Shown here: positions 21,340 through 35,000 of the stretch, in pieces
Layout: every line of letters begins with the position of its first letter
Position numbering within the stretch: position 1 is the stretch's first letter
Source of the DNA: Amyelois transitella
Taxonomy: Eukaryota; Arthropoda; Insecta; Lepidoptera; Pyralidae
Direction of reading: 5' to 3'
DNA length: 64,000 nucleotides
Assembly: GCF_032362555.1 (NCBI RefSeq)
Contig: NC_083517.1
Span: forward strand, 9,258,001-9,322,000
Translations under genes and position numbers: made by a program
The notes under the pieces: generated by a model
What the model saw: only the letters and a program-made list of their open reading frames with translations
Databases searched by the model: none
What the model was told of the DNA's origin: nothing

Positions 21340-23686
21340 TCATATCTCCGTATAATACGTAGGTCTGTTAATGAACAACAGATCGAAAACATTGGGGAAC
21401 ACATACGTTGTATTAAAACCTATCATTCCATACGTGAAATACTTGTAACTAAGCTCCACGATAATCTTATTCTTATTGTCCAGACTATTTTCTGAGTTTC
21501 TCAACTCGTTCTTGTCTTTGCCTAGGAGGGCGCAAACGAATGCGTACGATATAGATTTACCAATAGCTCTGGTAGCTAGAACTCCACAAAAGCCGAGTAT
21601 GGTGCGAAGTATGGTGCATCCGATCATGTCTATGGAGGGCCATATGATTTCGTATGGCGGATTTGAATCGCTGGGCGCCATGTTGCCTAGTTGGTAATTC
21701 GTCCATGATCCGGTAAGGATGCCGGCGCATACGCTTACTATCATCGTAGTGTCACCTCTGAAAAGATATAAATTAAAATTATAAGTGTAGGTACTACTAC
21801 TACTACTCTAATACTACAAGTATAACCTTGAATTGAATTTAGTATTAAGTTTAATTATGTAATTAATCAATCAACACGTCTATATTGCTTGTGGAGCAGA
21901 CAGTCTACAGTCTTGAAAAGACTGAAAGGCTTCATTCAGCTCGGCTTGCGCCTTGCTTTGCCTATTAGAAGAATTTTATGACATCCATATTAAATATATG
22001 GAGTGTTCTATTTCTAAAGTATGGGATACACTGAAAACTACTTGTACTAAAATTCAAAAATCCTTTACGGACACATTGTCTGTATGTCTAACATGTCAAC
22101 ACACAGCCAAAATCGTTGAGTCTTAAGAGATATTAAATTTGACATGTTCCTACATGACCAAGACTCCAGACCACCTGGTCCAGGGGCTGCACTAGAAGAG
22201 AATTTAAAAAAAAATCCTACACACACATATCAACAGAATTTACCTTTTTACGCCGGAATACTCTTGTTCAGAAAATAAGAAAATCATGATTTCGAAAAGA
22301 GAAGTACATACAATCAGGTTTGAAAATATATATTTTTTTTAAATGAGTAAACTGCTCATATCATAACTTGCCTAGTGGGCGTCCATTTGTCAGCATTAGG
22401 ATGGAACACTATAACCAGTATGGAGACAGCAATGACTAGAGCTGGTGAGCAGTGCGAGGTGAGCAGTACTCCGTCCAACCAGTCCACTACGGGAATTAGC
22501 ACAACTAAGAGGGCCGATGACAGCAGCAAACCTGCTGCAATGTCCTGTAAAAGTTCATTTCTCAGGCTAGTTCTATTTCCTTTTCTTTTTACTAATATAA
22601 TATAAGTGCAAAACATTGTACAGATTGTTACTCTTACACACAATTTTTCCACAAGAACAAAATGCTAAGGTGATACATACATATGGTCACGTCTATATCC
22701 CTTGAGGGGTAGACAGTCTAAGGTGATACTGTAAAAATTTACATACATGCATATAATCACATATAGTATATCCCCTGCGGAGTACACAGAACTAAGTCTT
22801 GAAAAGACTGATAGGCCACATTCAGCTGATTGGCTTAATGATAGAGTTAAAAATATAATCTGAAAGAAGTAAACTTACCAAAACACTATGCATGCCGAGG
22901 TACACTCTACTGACGCATATCAGCGAGCACCACGCAACAGCTATGATCAGCCCCCAGTGTACCGGGTATTGATACCGGTCCATTGTGTACAGTAGTACGG
23001 AGAATGGTATAGACACACCGACCATGGCGTGGGTGGAAGGCATTCCATACTCTATGGCCCATTTTGTTTGTAACTTTTTAACTGGATAGCCTGGTCGAGG
23101 CCAGCGTATTATGTCTTTGAAACCTTGGCCTGTAATATCAATTTGAACTTTAGATTTATCACTTCTTTATTGTGCATAAATTCTATAATCTTGGATCTAT
23201 ATACATTAATATTTAAGCACATTTTAATTTAAAAAAGTAATCAATTTAAAGTTGCGTGATTAGTAATTTTATAATCATACCTATATACATAACAACAGTC
23301 CAAACAAGCACCACTCTTCTGCCGACAGCACCATCCACATTCCAAAACCAAAACGGAATGAATGTCGCATAAAATATCTCATCTCCAAGAGCTGTTCCTA
23401 TCACGAACAGATAGTACCAGAACTTATTGCTTATAGTACACTCAATTTCCTCTTTTTCCACGGAAGAATCAGTCTCATACGACGATTGGGAACTGCTAGA
23501 AGTATTGCTCGGTATCCGTTTATGCTGTTTCAAGTCGTTTTCTTCATCTAGTCGCTCTAAATGCTCTGAATGTATCACAGATGATTCATTATTTTCCACA
23601 TGCTTTTTGTATATAACGCCGAAGAAGTTTTGCACCTTTACTACTAGCAAAGGGTCGTTCAAATATTCTATTATATTTTCCCTCAT
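21340..23686 (-). CDS. SGPP: Sphingosine-1-phosphate phosphatase (SGPP, PAP2 superfamily)
   Basis: SGPP removes phosphate from sphingosine-1-phosphate and dihydro-S1P at the ER, returning sphingoid bases to ceramide synthesis. Four exons in consistent phase, 23281-23686, 22879-23129, 22372-22544 and 21340-21757 (stop TGA), give 415 residues, the usual family size. The three PAP2 motifs are intact: K-x6-RP as KDIIRWPRP (140-148), PSTH (166-169) and SRVYLGMH (209-216), including the catalytic His169 and His216. The N-terminal NDPLLVVKVQ and the FWFWN segment before the first motif match SGPP, and a Ser/Glu-rich linker lies between. Many hydrophobic helices follow. The third intron uses a GC donor (AG|GCAAGT) with a normal AG acceptor. 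The start is the first ATG of the open frame. A flippase gene lies upstream on the same strand, but the 2.3-kb gap and separate introns argue against co-transcription. Confidence 0.95.
21870..22015 (-). mobile_element. TATG-tailed SINE, truncated, in SGPP intron 3
   Basis: It contains 'cacgtctatattgcttgtgg', 'cagtcttgaaaagactgaaa' and a diverged centre. It lies within the GC-AG intron. Confidence 0.65.
22668..22850 (-). mobile_element. Two TATG-SINE fragments in SGPP intron 2
   Basis: 22668-22712 is a 3'-tail fragment ('catatggtcacgtctatatc'). 22740-22850 is a second copy cut after the 'gattggcttaatgatagagt' block. The second ends about 28 bp from the exon 2 donor at 22878. Confidence 0.7.
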
Positions 23687-26012
23687 GATTCCGTTTTGTG
23701 TTTCGCTTCAATTATACGACATTAATTTTATTAAATAAAATAGAATAGAAAATAGAAAGACTCAAACTCGGCTGGTTCGGTCCCGTGTTCCTTTCTTTTT
23801 AGTTTGACATTTATTTTGACATGACAGTGACAGCTTGACAATACGTAGTATTGCCAACCCTTACAAAAATTTCCCCTTTCTTGATTGAATGTACCGAAAA
23901 ATCACGACTATAACAAGAATAATATATTTAATAGTTAGTGAGCATAAACAATTCACACATAAATGCAGAATGAATTATTGTCGTTAAAATGTTATTTATT
24001 TTTACATAATAAGACCAATCAATCAATTTGTAAGTACACATGAAGTGTACATTTTTTTTTACCTGTTGCAATTAGTTTTTATGAAAACCCACTAAGCTTC
24101 ATAGTCCAAATATGTAGCGAAAATTTTTCCCATCAACTACCTCTTACTTACGTATTAATAAGCACTGGATAAAAGTCCTCCTGTTTTCGGAATAGACACG
24201 ATTGCTTCCTGCCACATTGTTAAGGTAGTTAAAATTTTAAAAAGTACCAAAGTGTTTCTCCTTTGGAAAAGTGCCTGTCAAATAAGTTTTAGTCCTTTTA
24301 TAGGTAAGGCCGTTCTTAAATCAAGGGGAAAAGTCCTAAGTTGGTAACTGTGATTGACAATTTGACGTCGTATTTTTTTTTGACATTGATTTAAAGTTAT
24401 AGTAGATAAGGCCAGGACTTGACTACATGTCTTTAATCTCTTTGCTTATTATGAACCGGTCACAGACATTTAAAATTTATTTTATTACCAAAAATAAATC
24501 AATTAATATTACATTGAAATTTTCACAAGTAGGCAAATTGTCTAGTACTATTCGGTAGAAAGGTGCGCATTAAAACTGCGTTAATTAAAAATGTCATATA
24601 TTTATTTATACGAAAACAATAGTGCAGAAACAGATAAATAATTTTGGTAAGCCAATTAATAACAGTTTCAGTATTTGCCACTTTGGAAAACTATAATAAA
24701 TACTTAGTTTTAATTTGTACTAAGACTTTATAATATATTATTGTACGTTTAAAAATGGGCAGATCACAGTGATACATCACAAATGTCACAATCATGACAC
24801 CTTTTAACCTCCATTCCATAATAAAGATATTTGAATTTCATATTTGAAGAATTATAGATTTGCCTCATATTTTCAAAGTAGAAATAAAGAAGTATAATAT
24901 ACCTTCCAAATTATTACAATACTATAGTTATTAATTACATAATATCTGAACACCAACGAATTCCTACACAAAGGTTTTATTTCTTAAAGCTTAATGGCTA
25001 CATTTTCCTGTAGCTTTGTACTGGACAATTCATAATTAAAATATCTTTATACTTAATACCTATAAGTTAACCTTATAGATTGTATAATTATAACATCTAG
25101 TGACTTGTTTTTAATATTTTTAAACCTTATAAATATAATTCATTCTTATCAAATTTGTACTTTTTACTGAATACTTATCATTAAATAACATTGGCTTTAA
25201 TCTTAGCTTAATCCTATATTAATTTGTCATTTACAAATATTATTTAGTCATATAATGTCACCATTTTGTGTTCGGGATGCTCAGTGATCATTACAAATGA
25301 TCGGCGTAAAATTGAGTGACTGGATAAGGAACAGCGTGATAAGGGAATGTTGTGATGTGAAAAAAGATGTAGTAACAGGAATAGAAAAGGGTATGTTAAG
25401 ATGGTTTGGTCATGTGGAGAGGATGAATGAAAGCAGGTTGACTAAGCAGATATAGAAGGAGAGTGTGGAGGGAAAGGTCGGAGTGGGAAGGCTTAGACGA
25501 ACGTATCTTGATCAAATTAAGGACGTCCTGGCAAAGGGTCAGGTCAAGAGTACCCGAAAACGCTGAGCTTGCATGAAGAGAGTTATGGAAGGAAGTAATG
25601 AAGTATGCAGAGATCGTGGAAGTGGAATGATGTAGTCTCTGGCTACCCCTCCGGGAAAAAGGCGTGATTTTACGTATGTATGTGGTTCGTCGTCGTGGTC
25701 GAATAATAGCTGTGGGTTTCTTGGGACTTAATACTCCGTCTTTCTCGAGACTTTTGGGGCAATTTTAGAAGTAACTAAATCTGGTATGTAACACTCCCTG
25801 ACAGTCATATTTTATCCTACCTAACACTTATCATTTATCGCATTGTTTTCCACTCCTGACTCTCACGCGAAAATCATAAAATTTCAGTGTCCTACCTACT
25901 CTCAGTATCGTGCGTTGTATACTATTTAGTCAATTAAAAAATAATTCAGCTACCTACGCATAGTAGTGTTGATTGTACCTTGTCAACAGAATAGTCAATA
26001 AGACAATCAAAA
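23687..26012. other. Intergenic: SGPP 5' side and flippase 3' side
   Basis: Contains the SGPP 5'UTR and promoter region (no TATA box or clear initiator identified) and an AT-rich stretch to about 25290 with no recognised gene. A LINE reverse-transcriptase tail fragment follows (25340-25690). The flippase 3'UTR should extend down from 26012; no unambiguous polyadenylation signal was chosen. Confidence 0.5.
25340..25690 (+). mobile_element. Truncated LINE: reverse-transcriptase C-terminal fragment with TATG tail
   Basis: It translates, with interruptions, to segments such as '[18 protein letters not shown]', 'VEGKVGVGR' and '[17 protein letters not shown]', which are typical of the region after the RT domain in insect non-LTR elements. 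It ends 'ggcgtgattttacgtatgta'. A 5'-truncated dead copy; related copies lie at 26465-26555, 32130-32340, 33890-34145, 37101-37480, 46100-46275, 48300-48420, 58065-58275 and 63050-63190. Confidence 0.8.
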
Positions 26013-29000
26013 TTATAACTGCGTGATAAACAATCTAGGCCCTATAATCACTTTCATGTCTGTCCGTCTTTTGCCCCATTTATCGGAAATCAAACGTGCA
26101 CAATAATCGGGCGCGAGCGTCGCCACCACGGTGATTAAGTTCAGGATCCAGAAGTATTGAGAAGAGAGAAGCCTTATGTATACGCCGAGGGAGTCGCCAT
26201 CTATTGACCTGTAAGGTAAATTATTTGTTTGTTTGTTATATCTTTATTGCATAGGAATTCACACAGTAACAAGAAAACGACATAGTTATAAATTATGTTA
26301 CGGTTAATAATTTTAAAAAGATAAAACAGGAATATTTTCTTTCTGGAATTTGTCCCGGTTGAGTCGGTCACGTATGTATAATTAGATTTAAGTAAGTGAT
26401 GTTACGTCAATAAGTGATACCTTTGTATCCAATTTTGAAAATAAAACTATGTTATTCTATGTAAGCGAAAGAAGTATGCAGAGATCGTGGCAAGTGGAAA
26501 GATGTAGTATCTGACTACCCCTCTTCGAAAAAAAACGTAATTTTATGTATGTAGCGTTAGAAGGTAATTGGGCAAATCGCGCCTAAACGATTAAGATTCT
26601 AATGTAAGTATATAATGGGTGTATGTATGAGTTGGTCATTAAAATTACATATATAAATTAAGATAATCCGAAAGATAACTATTATATTACTAAACTTAAC
26701 AATGACTGAGTTGATATCGAACATCACTGCTGATTGATTTAGAACAAAACCAAGTTTCTTTCACTTATACCCACTAAATTCTTGCGTTTGAGAAACGCCT
26801 TGTCGATGGATTGCTTTTAGGGTTCCATACCTAAATAGCGAAAACAGGACCCTATCACTAAGTTTATAACTCTAGAAAATAACGTAATAATTTTAGCAAA
26901 TAACCAAATACATATAAGGGATATAGGAAATTATTTTTTCTATCATCGTTCTTACGACGCGAAACGACTCATAGTTACGTTTCTTCTAAAAAATTTGTGA
27001 TACGAGCTTCTGAATAAACTACTTATTTAATAAAGATGTTGAAATGACAAAAGGAAATACTCACATATTAAACATCGAGTAGACAATTTCAAATATGACA
27101 TAGATAAAGATGCTCCCGAGTACTGAAGCGATGAAGACGTATGTCTGGTAGCGGGCCTGCATCCACAGCTTGAGGTTCACCACGACCACCGTCAGGTGGA
27201 ACAGCACGGCGCCGTAGCACCTGCCGTGAGGTCATTTTACATACATATGGTCACGTCTATATCCCTTGCGGGGTAGACAGAGCCAACAGTCTTGAAAAGA
27301 CTGAATGGCCACGTTCAGCTATTTGGCTTAATGATAGAATTGAGATTCAAATAGTGACAGGTTGCTAGCCCATCGCATAAAAAAGAAGAATCTTAAGTTT
27401 GTAAGCCTATCCCTTAGTCGCCTTTTACGATATCCATAGGAAAGAGATGGAGTGGTCCTATTCTTTTTTGTATTGGTGCCTGGAACCACACGGCACTTTA
27501 CATATTAGGTAAAAAAAATCCCGCGGAAATCATATTGTGACATCTACTAATAGATGGTGCTACACGTCTTTGGCATTGACATAAAGGACTTGACATTATA
27601 CAAAAAAAAATTGCGACGTGTTCGGTCCTAGCCATAAATATAAAAAAATGCTCAGTCATAGTGAATGGTCAATAGATAATGTCGACATATTCTTTTTATC
27701 GATAACGCATCGATAAAACTTATTATTAACTTATATTGGTGCTGTTGAACCGAATCATCGCTCGCACTACAGACGCTATTTGTACTTAGATCACGTATTA
27801 AGATTTAGGTGTCAGAACATACCTAGTTGTCATTCTAATATACTTGATCTTCAGTTTTAGCAATGTCATAAAGTCAATTGAAACACTACAGTGACAATTC
27901 TTGTAGTGAAACCCTTAAGGGGCAGACAGAATCCTACTACTATTATAAAGGCGAAAGTTTGTATGGATGTATGGATGTTTGTTACTCTTTCACGCAAAAA
28001 CTACCGATTACCATGAAATTTGGTATGTAGGTAGCTGAAGACCCAGAATAACACATAGGCTACTTTTTATCCCAGAGTTCCCGCGGGATTGATAGGGTTT
28101 CCATGCGGACGAAGTCGCGGGCGGCCTCTAGTCAGACATACGAACGGGTGTGTTTTACAAAGTCTTACCACAAATCCGTAGTCTTAGCGTCCCTCCCAAT
28201 GACAGCGGTCCTCATAGCGAGCCACGTGACCACATATATGACCAACGAGTGGTAACACGCTATTATACTCCAAGTGATGAAGTATGACCGCGACATGAGA
28301 CGATTACGGGATATTTCTCGGTAGAGTGTCGGATTCCTAGAAAAAGAGTTTAAAAAATTTAATAAGGTTAGATTACATAATGGTAAAGTAATAGGGATGG
28401 AGCTGATTTTTTTTTAATGATTGTTTTTAATAAGATTTTATTAAATAAATAGACTATAGCCGCAGATCCGGCAACGCAAAATATAATGTCTTGTTAATTT
28501 CCGTTCCAGGGGGAATTTCAGGGTGAATCCTCTGTTGCCTAGACCACTTAAACTTTAGGCACATTAGGTCCTTAGTAAACATACCAAATTTAAAACTTAA
28601 ACCCGCTGTGGGTTGAGCTGTGCATTGATATGTAAGTGAGTCCATCAGTTATCTAATTTATGTAGAAAAGAATTTAAATTGGAAGATCAAGTGATTCATT
28701 ATTCATCTTTCCTCTCATGGGTCTACTGGAAGAGATTTCTTTTAAAATAAGTAGAACCTTTGTACTAGAATTACTTTAATAAATGCTCCTGTACATTATT
28801 TTGTGTACATAAATAAATAAATAAATAAAATCAAGTGAATGAAATGAAAACAATAGAATGATAACGAATGAACGATATTGCATAGACAAAAATAACAATA
28901 CCGACAAAAAATTATGACCTAGAGATATTACTGGAAAAAAAAAAATAACGATAATTACAATTAAAGTAATGTTCACTTAACATACCACATAAGTAAATCG

Positions 29001-32000
29001 GCCGGCCATCTTTGCTCTGTAATGGACAATATCAAACACGGTAGCGTTGTGAAGAATAAGTTGTACAAAGTCAGGTACATCGAGTTGTATATGGATTGCG
29101 TGGAGAAAACGCTTTGGATTTGGAAAAAGAACTGGAAAGGGAGAAAAATATATGAAAATAAATTTTAAACTCAATCAATTTATACTTTCACTAACATGAT
29201 AGAATTAATAGTTATAATTATGTACTCAAAAGTATGCGAAAAAAATCGATCCAGCTTGGTCATCCAGGAATCCATGAAAAATAGTATTTCCCATTTTTCA
29301 GCCAAAACATTTCCCCAAATTTTTTATGGGCTTTTGATTTTACTACTTTTTCTGGCGACCACCAAGCACCGCTCGGTCACTCAGGTACTTTTTTTTAATA
29401 ATAACAGACTGAAAACAGTTCCTCATTAATTAATTATGAAGATACACTTACCATAATATTGCCAAGCACTAGATTTTTGTAAAAGAAATAATGTATTAAC
29501 GTAGCTAATCTTTGGTAATACCAGTGACCCAAAACTAATATCATTCTCTTCACCATTGAAAACTTTGTGAACGCGAAATCGGCTGATCTGAAACAAACAC
29601 AAATTATTCTTTAAAGTCATTAATCATTATTATCTAAATAAAGGATATTATGAATTCGAAAGTGAGTTTTTGTTTGTAACCTCTTCACAGTTATACCACT
29701 GCACCGATTTTCATGAAATTTGGCAAACATATAGTGTGGAGTACGGAGAAGGACATAGGTTAATTGTCATGCGGGCGGAGCCGCGGGTGAAACCTGGTAC
29801 ATATATACATACGTAGACCGAGCCAACAGTCTTGAAACGACTAAAAGGTCACGTTTAGCTGCATGTAGTATATTTAGTGTAGGTTTATAGTAAATAGGCG
29901 ATAGTTATATCTTTTTTAGGCGATGGTCTAGCAACCTGTCACTATTTGCATCTCAATTCTATATTTAAGCCAAATAGCTGAACGTGGCCATTCAGTCTTT
30001 TCAGGACTCAGGCTCTGTCTACCCCGCAAGGGATAAAGACGTGACCATATGTATGTATGTATGTTATAGTAAATATGGTATAGTATGTTTAATATACATT
30101 ATTTATTATCACTCATACAAAGGTTCTCTATTTACCCCCATGCTAGGCTGTTAGATAACGCTATTAGCAATAGATTTTACCTTTTGTACTTTACAAATTG
30201 TAATTAAATAAATAATAGTAAATATATACGGGACAAATTACACTGATTGAGTTAGCCTCGAAGTAAGTTCGAAACTTGTGTTACGAGATACTAACTCAAC
30301 GATACTATATTTTATATTTTATAATAAATACTTATATAGATGAACATCCAAGACCCAGGCCAATCAGAAAAAGTTCTTTTCTCATCATGCCCTGGCCAGG
30401 ATTCGAACCCGGGACCTCCGGTGTCACAGACAAGCGTACTACCGCTGAGCCACAGAGGCCGTCTGGTTTGTTACATTAGAGAATAAAAAAATATATATAT
30501 AAACATAAACATTATTCACACGTGTAGGAAATGACAAATCATACCGCCGTTTGTATTGGAAAATGTCGGGGAAACCGCACGGCATTGTGAAAGCTAGTAT
30601 ACATATACGCTAGTGAACGTATATATATACGATTTGGAAGCGTTAGTAGTTATAATTAGATTTAAGTGATGTGACGTCAATAAGTGCTACCTTGTATCCA
30701 ATTTTGAAAATAAATCTATTCTATTCATAGACGGCCTCTGTGGCGCAGCGGTAGTACGCTTGTCTGTGATATCGGAGGTCGAGGTTCGAATCCTGGCCAG
30801 GGCATGATGAGAAAAGAACTTTTTCTGATTGGATCTATTATAAAATATAGTATCGTTGAGTTAGTATCTCGTAACGCCAGTCTCGAACTTACTTCGAGGC
30901 TAACTCAATCAGTGTAATTTGTCCCTTATATATTTATATTATTTTATAGATTGATAAATTGCAAGTTTACCTCGCGGCCTGATAGCCCTCCTTGCCGAAA
31001 ATGCCGAAACCGACATGCGCTTCCTGTATCATAGATATGTCGTTGGCGCCGTCCCCTATCGCCGCTGTTATCGGGTGGTCAGGACTGTTCTTTATTAATT
31101 TCACTATCTGAAATAAAATTATATTTATAAACTGAAATACTGCAAGTAAAACTGAAATATTTGTTCATTAATTCATATAGTCACGTCTATATCCTATGCG
31201 GGGTAGACTGAGCCAACAATCTTGAAGAGACTAATAGGCCACGTTCAGCTGTTCGGCTTTATGATAGAATTGAGATTCAAAAAGTGTCAGGTTGCTAGCT
31301 CGTCGCCTAAAAGAAGATACCCAAGTTTATAAGTCTATCCCTTAGTCGCCTTTTACGATATCAATGGGAACGAGAGAGGACCACTCCAGGTCCTATACTT
31401 TTTTTTATTGGTGCCGGGAACCACACGGTATACATGTTTGGATTTTTCTTTGATACAATATACATAATATATTGTCATTAACTTAATATTGAACTCACAT
31501 TAGCCTTCTGAATAGGGGAGAGTCGACAGCACAATACGGCGTTGCACTTCATCGTTATATCCGAGAAGATTGGTGCAAAACGGGTATCCAGTATTGAACT
31601 CATAGTGGCGCCATCTACCACCAAAGCTAAGTCTTTATACGTGTGCTCTTGCACTATTCGTTTGCATTCTTCTAAATGATCTTCTATCGTGTCGTGTCCG
31701 ACTCCGATCATGAACATTCTTCTGTCGTTCTCTGATATGTGTGCGCAGGATTGGGCGACGTTTATAGCGGTTTCCACCTGGGGGAAGAATTAATAAATTA
31801 AAATATATACGTGCCTTGTGCTTCCCGGCACCAATACAAAAAATAATAGGACCACTCCATCTCTATCCCATGGATGTCGTAAAAGGCGACCAAGGACTAG
31901 GTTTACAAACTTGGGATTATTTTCTAGGCGATGGGCTACCAACCTGTCACTATTTGAAACTCAATTCTATCATTAAGCCAAATAGCTGAACGTGGCCATT

Positions 32001-35000
32001 CAGTCTTTTCAAGACTGTTGGCTCTGTCTTCCCCGCAAAGGATATAGACGTGACCATATGTATGTATGTATGTAAATTATATACATTAGAATCTTAATCG
32101 TTTAGGCGCGATTTGCCCAATTACCTTCTAACGCTACATACATAAAATGACGCCTTTTTCCCGGAGTGGTAGGCAGAGACCTACATCTTCCCATTTGCCC
32201 ACGATCTCTGCATACTTCTTTCGGTTCATCCACATTCATAACTTCATACTTCATGCAAGCTTGGCGGTTGACCCGACCCTTTGTCAGGACGTCCTTAATT
32301 TGAACAAGATCCGTTCGTCTAGGCCTTCCCACTCCGACCTCTAACGCTACAGATAGTGAATTGAACCAATACTGAATTGAACCAATCGCGCCTAAATGAA
32401 TCTTATGGGAGGCTGTACCACTCGCCAATAGATGGCGTTGAATCACTATTTTATCAACAGATTTCAAGATCGGCCATTTTGTCTGTTTTAATGGCTTGGA
32501 CTCTTAAGAAAAGGGATCTTAGTAAGTTTCACTAGTTTTATCACTGAAATTGATTTCTTTTTATCAAATCCCTAATATTAAACTCACCTTATCCCCAGTG
32601 AGGACCCAGATCTTAATACCAGCTCTTCTCAAAGCGGCCAGCGTGTCCGCGACGCCATCTTGCAAACAGTCCTCCACGGCCGTAGCACCAATTAACGTCA
32701 TGTCCCTTTCTAGTTCTCGAAAACGTTTCGACATTTGTTCTAAGTCTTTCACACTGGTGGGTTCCACTTGTTTTATTGCTGAAATTTTTAAATATGTACC
32801 TAATCAAATACATATTTTGTCCGTGTAGATGCCACTTAGGATAGTAACCACTCGCATCTTTCCCATGGGTGTCGTAAAAAGCGACAAAGGGAATGACTAA
32901 TAAACTTGGGATTCTTTTTGTAGCCGATAGGTTAGCAACCTGTCACTATTTGAATCTCAATTCCTTCATTCATGTAGTTGAACGTGACCTTTCTGTCTTC
33001 TCAATACTGTTTTGCTCTGTTTTCCCTGCTAGCGAAATATACCTCATAATATATATGTATGTATTTAAAAATTCAAAAAACTTACCTTCACACACTTTAT
33101 CATACTCGTCTTGTGGCACTTCCCTGTACGCTATTGCGAGGGTCCTCAAACCTTTGTTAGCAAAACTGTCTATATCTCTGTTGACTTCCTCAACTATCAC
33201 CGAATCTTTGCATAGTGGCAACACTGCACTTTCAGCGCCTTTGCAGTAGAGCCAAATCTGTAATATTTCATTTTTTTTTTGTAGAACATCAAACAATTAC
33301 ATTTTACTTACAACATATTCTAGGTATATAATTTTCGCAATAATAATTAGTAATATGTTATCGTTATTCACAATATTTTTTTTACAATAAAGAAAAAATA
33401 AGTGTATATTTGTTTATTTATATTTTGTTCTATTAAGAGGTGGAAAGTGAGATACAGTTAGTCATCTATACTACTAATACTAAAGAGGAAACATTTGTGT
33501 TTATGTATGTATGTATATTTATAATGTAATAAAAACTACTGGACCGATTTTGATAATATTTAACACAGAGACGGACACAATTTTTTATTATTTCAAAAAA
33601 TTCCCTATGTATCGATATACCCACATTTAATTTAAGTTGATTTGCAATCAATCATATATATCAGTGCAATTGTACTACCAAGTTTAATCAAGATCACTCA
33701 TGTTTTTACAAGAATGTGTTGGTTGTATAAAAACAGATATTAAAAAGATAACGTATTTTTCGGAATCTCATTTAATCTAATCTATAACGAATATTATTTT
33801 ATCTATAACGGGGTCGGCGCGCAGTGTTTACCATACATACATACATAAATGTAAATGACAAGGTGCATTTTGGGAATTATTATCACATACATACATAAAA
33901 TCACGCCTCTTTCCCGGAGAGACTACCTCTTTCCACTTGCCACGATCTCTGCATACTTCCTTCGCTTCATCCACATTCATAACTCTCTTCATGCAAGCTC
34001 GGCGGTTTCGGGTACTTTTGACCTGACCCTTTGCCAGGACGTCCTTAATTTGATCAATATACGTTCGCCTAGGCCTTCCCACTCCGACCTTTCCCTCCAC
34101 ACTCTACTTGTATATCTGCTTAGTCAACCTGCTTTCATTCATCCTCTTATTACCACACAAGGATATAAAGTTATGATTTGAAGGTATTAAGAAAATTTAC
34201 CGGACATATTTTTTGCTATTTACAGCTCATTAATCGGTTTTAAAGATTACGAGATAACGTGAAATTAAATTGGTATTTCGGGATAAAAAGTATTAAGTAT
34301 AATTAATAGTAAGATAAGATAAAAAGCTCCATTCTATCATTAAGCCAAATAGCTGAACGTGGCCATTCAGGCTGTTGGCTCTGTCTACCCCGCAAGGGAT
34401 ATAGACGTGACCATATGTATGTATGTAGATTTTAGTTCTGTTCTCGCATTAGTTTCAGCTGTACATCGTCTTGTCTGTCAGTAACTTTATACTTGTCTCG
34501 AACCCACGACTTTTTCGAGGTTTGTTTGTTAGTAATATCTTTATTGCATAGAAATTTACATAGTAACAAGAAAAAAAGTAAGTACATAGTTATAAAAGAA
34601 ACAAAGGTCGTGGGTTGAAGTATGTCTTTAGTCAGTATATACATATATTGAGTTGAGATTAACAAAGAACATACGTTTTTTTTATTCGTAAACTTGATAC
34701 TAGTGACATACTCCCACCGGGATTCGAACCCACGACCTCCAAACACCCCGATCACTGTACCACAGAGTTGTTTTAGGTATCTATATTCTTTGGCTTTATC
34801 ATTTCCGGTATGAAGCTATCTTATTTCCAGTTACTGCTACATTATCTAAGTTGGCATTGACATATCGAGTTAAACGTGCCTTTATTTATATAGGTGATGT
34901 TATTGAATTCATTTTGCCGTGTGGTTCCCGGCACCAATACAAAAAAAGAATAGGACCACACCATCTCTTTCCCACGGATGTCGTAAAAGACGACTAAGGG

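Noticed and set aside
28454-28645. Minus-strand open frame as an extra flippase exon
   Set aside because: No similarity to P4-ATPases at this point; the exons at 28986-29131 and 28169-28336 join in phase without it.
30725-30800. tRNA gene suggested by perfect A and B boxes
   Set aside because: The sequence is the head of a repeated element with a long shared body; no proper cloverleaf or acceptor stem was made out.
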